From NCBI GenBank assembly GCA_017632935.1, contig JAGBQJ010000033.1, forward strand, positions 1 to 44,993: DNA of 44,993 nt, written 5' to 3'. The translations under genes were made by a program, and so were the position numbers. The notes beneath the pieces are model-generated. The model was not told the origin of the DNA. It made no database searches and saw nothing but the letters and a program-made list of their open reading frames with translations. The DNA is from Bacteroidales bacterium (GTDB lineage Bacteria > Bacteroidota > Bacteroidia > Bacteroidales > F082). Position 1 is the stretch's first letter; every line of letters starts with the position of its first letter. Shown one piece after another: positions 41,864 to 44,993 of the stretch.

Positions 41864-42616
41864 TCAGAACGAGGAACGGAACTTGAAGACCGTCTTGCCC
41901 ACTTGAATGCTGTCGCCATCGCTCAGGGTAACGGCAACCACGCCAATGTCCTTGCCATTCACGCGAGTACCGCTTGTCGACAGGCTGTCTTGGATGAAGT
42001 AGCTACCTTCACGATAGAGCAGCACGGCGTGTTTTCCAGAAACAGTACTGTCGTTAACACTGATTTGGCAATCCAAGTCGCGGCCGATGATATTGCGGCC
42101 TTCAAACAGCTTGAAGTCGACACCCATATCGCTGAGCGTATACGAAACCAGCCATCCGACCAGTTTGCGCGAGCTACGCACTTCGCCACCGCCCATCCCT
42201 GGTTCTGAATCGTCGAAAATCATCGTCTTCGAAGCCGCCGGAGGTGGTGGTGTATTTCCCATGTTGTTCGGCTCTGGACTGGGGAACGCACCAGAGCTCG
42301 GTATCGTTTCGCCGCCCATTGCGCCACCCATTCCTGGCATGACTTGGGTCTTGTTGGCGTCGCTCATGCCACCACCACTCGTCAGTGTGGCTCCACCACC
42401 TGGCATAGCAGTTCCTCCGCTAGTCATTGTGGCTCCGCCACCGGCCATAGCAGCACCGCCACTGACCATTGTGGCGCCGCCACCTGCAGGAGCACCTCCT
42501 CCAACATATTCAGCCGTGGCATTAGAGATACCAGCGCTGTTTGAGCAATAAGGGCATTGAGCCAAGTCATCCTTGTAGAAATGGCCGTTAGGACATCTTT
42601 TGTAACCAGCTACCAT
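41864..42616 (-). CDS. Zinc-ribbon and FHA protein with a Thr-containing linker
   Basis: A 250-residue soluble protein. The N-terminus has C8-P-N-G-H12 and C21-P-Y-C24, a zinc-ribbon-like set. Residues 38-125 are a low-complexity linker of G-G-A-T-M/A-T-L-T-S repeats with K-T90-Q-V. At S129-K-T131-M-I-F-D-D a threonine is followed by hydrophobic and acidic residues, much like the phosphorylated motif of GarA/OdhI-type proteins. The FHA domain spans about 172-245, with G178-R179-D and S193-G-K-H. It is the first gene of the operon, with the promoter at 42682-42716. A likely kinase substrate; binding of its own phosphothreonine is an inference. Confidence 0.85.
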   Translation of the reverse strand: MVAGYKRCPNGHFYKDDLAQCPYCSNSAGISNATAEYVGGGAPAGGGATMVSGGAAMAGGGATMTSGGTAMPGGGATLTSGGGMSDANKTQVMPGMGGAMGGETIPSSGAFPSPEPNNMGNTPPPPAASKTMIFDDSEPGMGGGEVRSSRKLVGWLVSYTLSDMGVDFKLFEGRNIIGRDLDCQISVNDSTVSGKHAVLLYREGSYFIQDSLSTSGTRVNGKDIGVVAVTLSDGDSIQVGKTVFKFRSSF

Positions 42617-42681
42617 AACTTTTTGTTTTTTAGAGTTTTAAATATATTATTACTTAAATTAATTGTTATTCTTGCGACCTG

Positions 42682-42716
42682 CAAATATAATATTTTTTTC
42701 AACAAAAAAGCGTTTT
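42682..42716 (-). promoter_or_regulatory. Promoter of the phosphosignalling operon
   Basis: Minus-strand TTTG at 42713-42716, a 23-base spacer and TATATTTG at 42682-42689: both elements of the Bacteroidetes sigma consensus. It gives a leader of about 60 bases before the ATG at 42616. No other strong promoter is seen inside the ten kilobases downstream except a TATCTTTG at 40281-40288, overlapping the start of the phosphatase gene. Confidence 0.7.
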
Positions 42717-42760
42717 CTTCGTTTTTCAACTAAAAGGCTACAAAATATTACATTTTTATA

Positions 42761-42768
42761 TATCTTTG
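42761..42768 (+). promoter_or_regulatory. -7 element for the gingipain-like gene
   Basis: TATCTTTG, 24 bases before the ATG at 42793. The upstream region is AT-rich (ATTTTTATA). Together with the promoter at 42682-42716 it forms a divergent intergenic region of 176 bases. Confidence 0.6.
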
Positions 42769-42792
42769 CGCCCACATTATTAAACAATTAAA

Positions 42793-44993
42793 ATGAAAAA
42801 ACTACCCTTACTCCTTGTTCTGGCCTTAAGCACCCTGTTTGCCTTGGCCCAAAACGGCCGCATCGACTTGCGCAGCGAGTCACGCGCCGAGATTACTTCA
42901 AGCGAATTCTCAAAGTTCAGTGCCGTATTTAGTTATGGCTCTGTTGAAAGTGTCGAAGTGATCACCAACCGTGGCACTTTCTCCGATATCACTATCGAAG
43001 GCACCTATGCCTCAGGCGAAATCGGAACGCCACAACTGCCTGCCTCACACCAACTATTGGCAGTGCCTTTCGGCGCCACACCTCATGTTACGGTGACAAA
43101 CTATTCTTACACGGACTACGACCTCGCCGCCTACGGCATCCATACCCTCATGCCACACCAGCCTTCCGTCCGCAAGGACCAGAGACCTGAAAACGTCGAA
43201 TTTGTCTACAATGCCACTGCATACCAAACCCGTAGCCTCGCTACGGCTCCCGAAGCCACCATCGAGGTGCAAGGTACCATGCGCGGTATTCAAGTCGGCT
43301 CGTTGGTGGTCAACCCGGTGAGCTACAACCCTGCAGCCAACACCTTGCGCGTGTTCAACAACATCGAAGTGGAAGTGAACTTCGACGGTGCCGACCGTGC
43401 CGAGACCGAGCGTATGTTGCTCAGCACCTATAGCCCCTATTTCGACATCGTCTATAAGCAGATGTTCAACTACCGCCAAATCATGGACGTTTACTCAGAC
43501 CACCCCGACCTGATGGCTTATCCTGTCAACATGATTGTTATTACGCCTGAAAGCTATGTCTCCACCCTACAACCATGGCTCAACTGGAAGACCCAAAAGG
43601 GCTTTTACATCAACCTAGTGACCACCAGCCAAGCTGGATCAAACTACAACGCCATCCGCTCTTATGTGCAAAACCTATACAACACGGGCGTAAACCAAGG
43701 CAATACGCCTACCTTCCTCATCCTTGTGGGTGACGTGGCCCAAGTACCCAACACTACAGGTTCCCAAACACAAAAGGTGACCGACCTCTATTACGGCTCC
43801 ATTGACGGCGACTACTTCCCCGACATGTTCTACAGCCGCATGTCCGCTGAGAATACCTCACAGCTTACCAACATCATCAATAAGATATTGCAATACGAGC
43901 AATACACCATGCCTGACCCGAGTTATCTCAATAAAGCACTGCTCATCGCCGGCGAAGACTCTTATTGGAATCCACGTGTGGGACAACCCACCATCAACTA
44001 TGCCACCACCTATTATTATAATACGGCTCACGGCTTTTCCAACGTATACGCTTACCTCAATTCCTACAGTGGCTGCTACAACAACCTTAGCACAGGCGTA
44101 GGCTTTGCCAACTACACCGCTCATGGCAGCGAAACAGGTTGGTCGGGACCTTCATTTTCCAACTCGAATGTCAACAATTTGACCAACACCAACAAATATT
44201 TCCTCGCCATGGGCAACTGCTGCTTAACGGGCAACTTTGGCTATAGTTCAGCCTGCTTTGGCGAGACCATGATTCGCGCCGAGAACAAAGGTGCCTATTC
44301 CTATATCGGATCATGCCCGGTAACATACTGGTACGAAGACTATTACTTTGGTGTAGGCGCGACCAATACCTTCGGCAGCACGCCCAATATCAACAATACT
44401 GCCACAGGCGTGTACGACGGCATTTGGATGGACGACACTTACAACACCGTCTCCTCCATCGTCTTCCTGGGTAACATCGCGGTAAGCTATGCCAGTACCA
44501 GTGGGTATCAAACCAGCGCCAACCCTCTCTATTACTGGCAAGCCTACCACATACTCGGCGATGGCTCCATCATGCCTTATCGCGTGGTGCCTTTGCCCAA
44601 CAATGTCAGCCACGCCAGCACCTTCCCGTCTGGAGCTACTTCCTTCCCTGTGAGCGCCCAAGAAGGGTCATATGTGGCTATCTCTCAAAACAATGTTTTG
44701 AAAGGCGTCGCTTTGGTACCAGCCGCTGGTACGGTTGATGTGCCCGTGAGCGGCATCACCTCGGGTCAAGTGCGAATTGTGGTCACCAAACCACAACGCC
44801 AGCCTTATATCCAAGACATTAACGTCAGCGCGGCACAAAGTTATACCATCAACGTGTCGGCCAACCCAACCGCAGGAGGCAATGTTGGCGGCGGCGGTAC
44901 CTATACCCAAGGACAGAGTTGCACCGTGACGGCCTCGGCCAACAACGGTTACACTTTTGTCAACTGGACCGAAAACGGCCAACAGGTCAGCAC
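42793..44993 (+). CDS. Gingipain-like C25 cysteine peptidase, 5' part
   Basis: An open frame of at least 733 codons that leaves the window. Signal peptide ending F-A-L-A-Q at about residue 20, then a propeptide-like domain (about 21-230) and the C25 caspase-fold peptidase domain. The catalytic His444 lies in T-A-H-G-S-E-T-G-W and Cys477 in C-L-T-G-N-F, followed by A-C-F-G-E-T-M-I-R-A, closely following the gingipain pattern. A beta-sandwich and then a B-repeat-like unit (N-P-T-A-G-G-N-V, G-Y-T-F-V-N-W-T) come after about residue 620 and resemble the tail repeats of the PP2C protein. Type IX secretion is expected; the sorting domain would lie beyond the edge. Confidence 0.9.
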   Translation, partial: MKKLPLLLVLALSTLFALAQNGRIDLRSESRAEITSSEFSKFSAVFSYGSVESVEVITNRGTFSDITIEGTYASGEIGTPQLPASHQLLAVPFGATPHVTVTNYSYTDYDLAAYGIHTLMPHQPSVRKDQRPENVEFVYNATAYQTRSLATAPEATIEVQGTMRGIQVGSLVVNPVSYNPAANTLRVFNNIEVEVNFDGADRAETERMLLSTYSPYFDIVYKQMFNYRQIMDVYSDHPDLMAYPVNMIVITPESYVSTLQPWLNWKTQKGFYINLVTTSQAGSNYNAIRSYVQNLYNTGVNQGNTPTFLILVGDVAQVPNTTGSQTQKVTDLYYGSIDGDYFPDMFYSRMSAENTSQLTNIINKILQYEQYTMPDPSYLNKALLIAGEDSYWNPRVGQPTINYATTYYYNTAHGFSNVYAYLNSYSGCYNNLSTGVGFANYTAHGSETGWSGPSFSNSNVNNLTNTNKYFLAMGNCCLTGNFGYSSACFGETMIRAENKGAYSYIGSCPVTYWYEDYYFGVGATNTFGSTPNINNTATGVYDGIWMDDTYNTVSSIVFLGNIAVSYASTSGYQTSANPLYYWQAYHILGDGSIMPYRVVPLPNNVSHASTFPSGATSFPVSAQEGSYVAISQNNVLKGVALVPAAGTVDVPVSGITSGQVRIVVTKPQRQPYIQDINVSAAQSYTINVSANPTAGGNVGGGGTYTQGQSCTVTASANNGYTFVNWTENGQQVS

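Noticed and set aside
31597-42616. A type VI secretion cluster, suggested by kinase, PP2C and FHA genes
   Set aside because: No TssB/C sheath, ClpV, Hcp, VgrG or baseplate gene is visible in the window.

Overview
The window looks like chromosomal DNA of a member of the Bacteroidota, most likely an uncultured Bacteroidales. Evidence: many genes are preceded by the TAnnTTTG -7 element read by the Bacteroidetes primary sigma factor, usually without a Shine-Dalgarno; one secreted protein (28516-30180) ends in a type IX secretion sorting domain and the last gene is a gingipain-like C25 peptidase; and several families are typical of the phylum (DUF3822, fimbrillin-like lipoprotein, fused glycine/ornithine-lipid acyltransferase, short AMP nucleosidase, CxxC-less Mrp). 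No phage, IS element, rRNA operon or CRISPR array is seen. The only tRNA is the 3' part of a tRNA-Phe at the left edge.

Layout. 1-196: tRNA-Phe end and three hairpins. 197-4286 (minus): a small modification-type cassette of HprK-like kinase, S26-type peptidase, PqqD-like protein and nucleotidyltransferase, followed by a 41-residue peptide gene not previously delimited here and a fimbrillin-like lipoprotein. This is a candidate RiPP-like system. 4357-7136 (plus): lnt and a dus gene that carries two dispersed palindromic repeats in frame. 7069-12172 (minus): CotH-like lipoprotein, ornithine aminotransferase, then an MBL hydrolase/TPR membrane protein pair. 12258-15458 (plus): a large outer-membrane protein (degenerate peptidase-like domain, TolB-like propeller, barrel). 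15431-19410 (minus): amn-holA-dtd-rbfA-LolC/E-like permease. 19477-22093 (plus): two unknown small proteins, DUF3822, rsmD. 22090-31526: lipid acyltransferase, rluE-like pseudouridine synthase, small secreted and DUF2795 proteins, cobalamin adenosyltransferase, a degenerate methyltransferase-like protein, two secreted proteins, and an Fe-S assembly pair (NifU-like, Mrp/ApbC).

31597-42616 (minus) is the most striking region: eleven tightly packed genes read from one good promoter at about 42700. They encode a zinc-ribbon FHA protein, a secreted/vWA-like TM-FHA protein, a PP2C phosphatase with an exported repeat tail, a TM/coiled-coil FHA protein, a soluble Ser/Thr kinase, three more small FHA proteins, a membrane Ser/Thr kinase with MORN-like exterior repeats, a secreted leucine-rich-repeat protein and an alpha/beta hydrolase. 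They look like a self-contained phosphothreonine signalling apparatus spanning the inner membrane, with two kinases, one phosphatase and six FHA readers, and with no recognisable type VI secretion genes nearby. Its input and output are unknown. Divergently, from 42793, a gingipain-like peptidase runs off the right edge.

Two families of short palindromic repeats, plus a third motif, are scattered between genes and in one case inside a gene. All functional statements are from reading the sequence and family knowledge; no database search was run.
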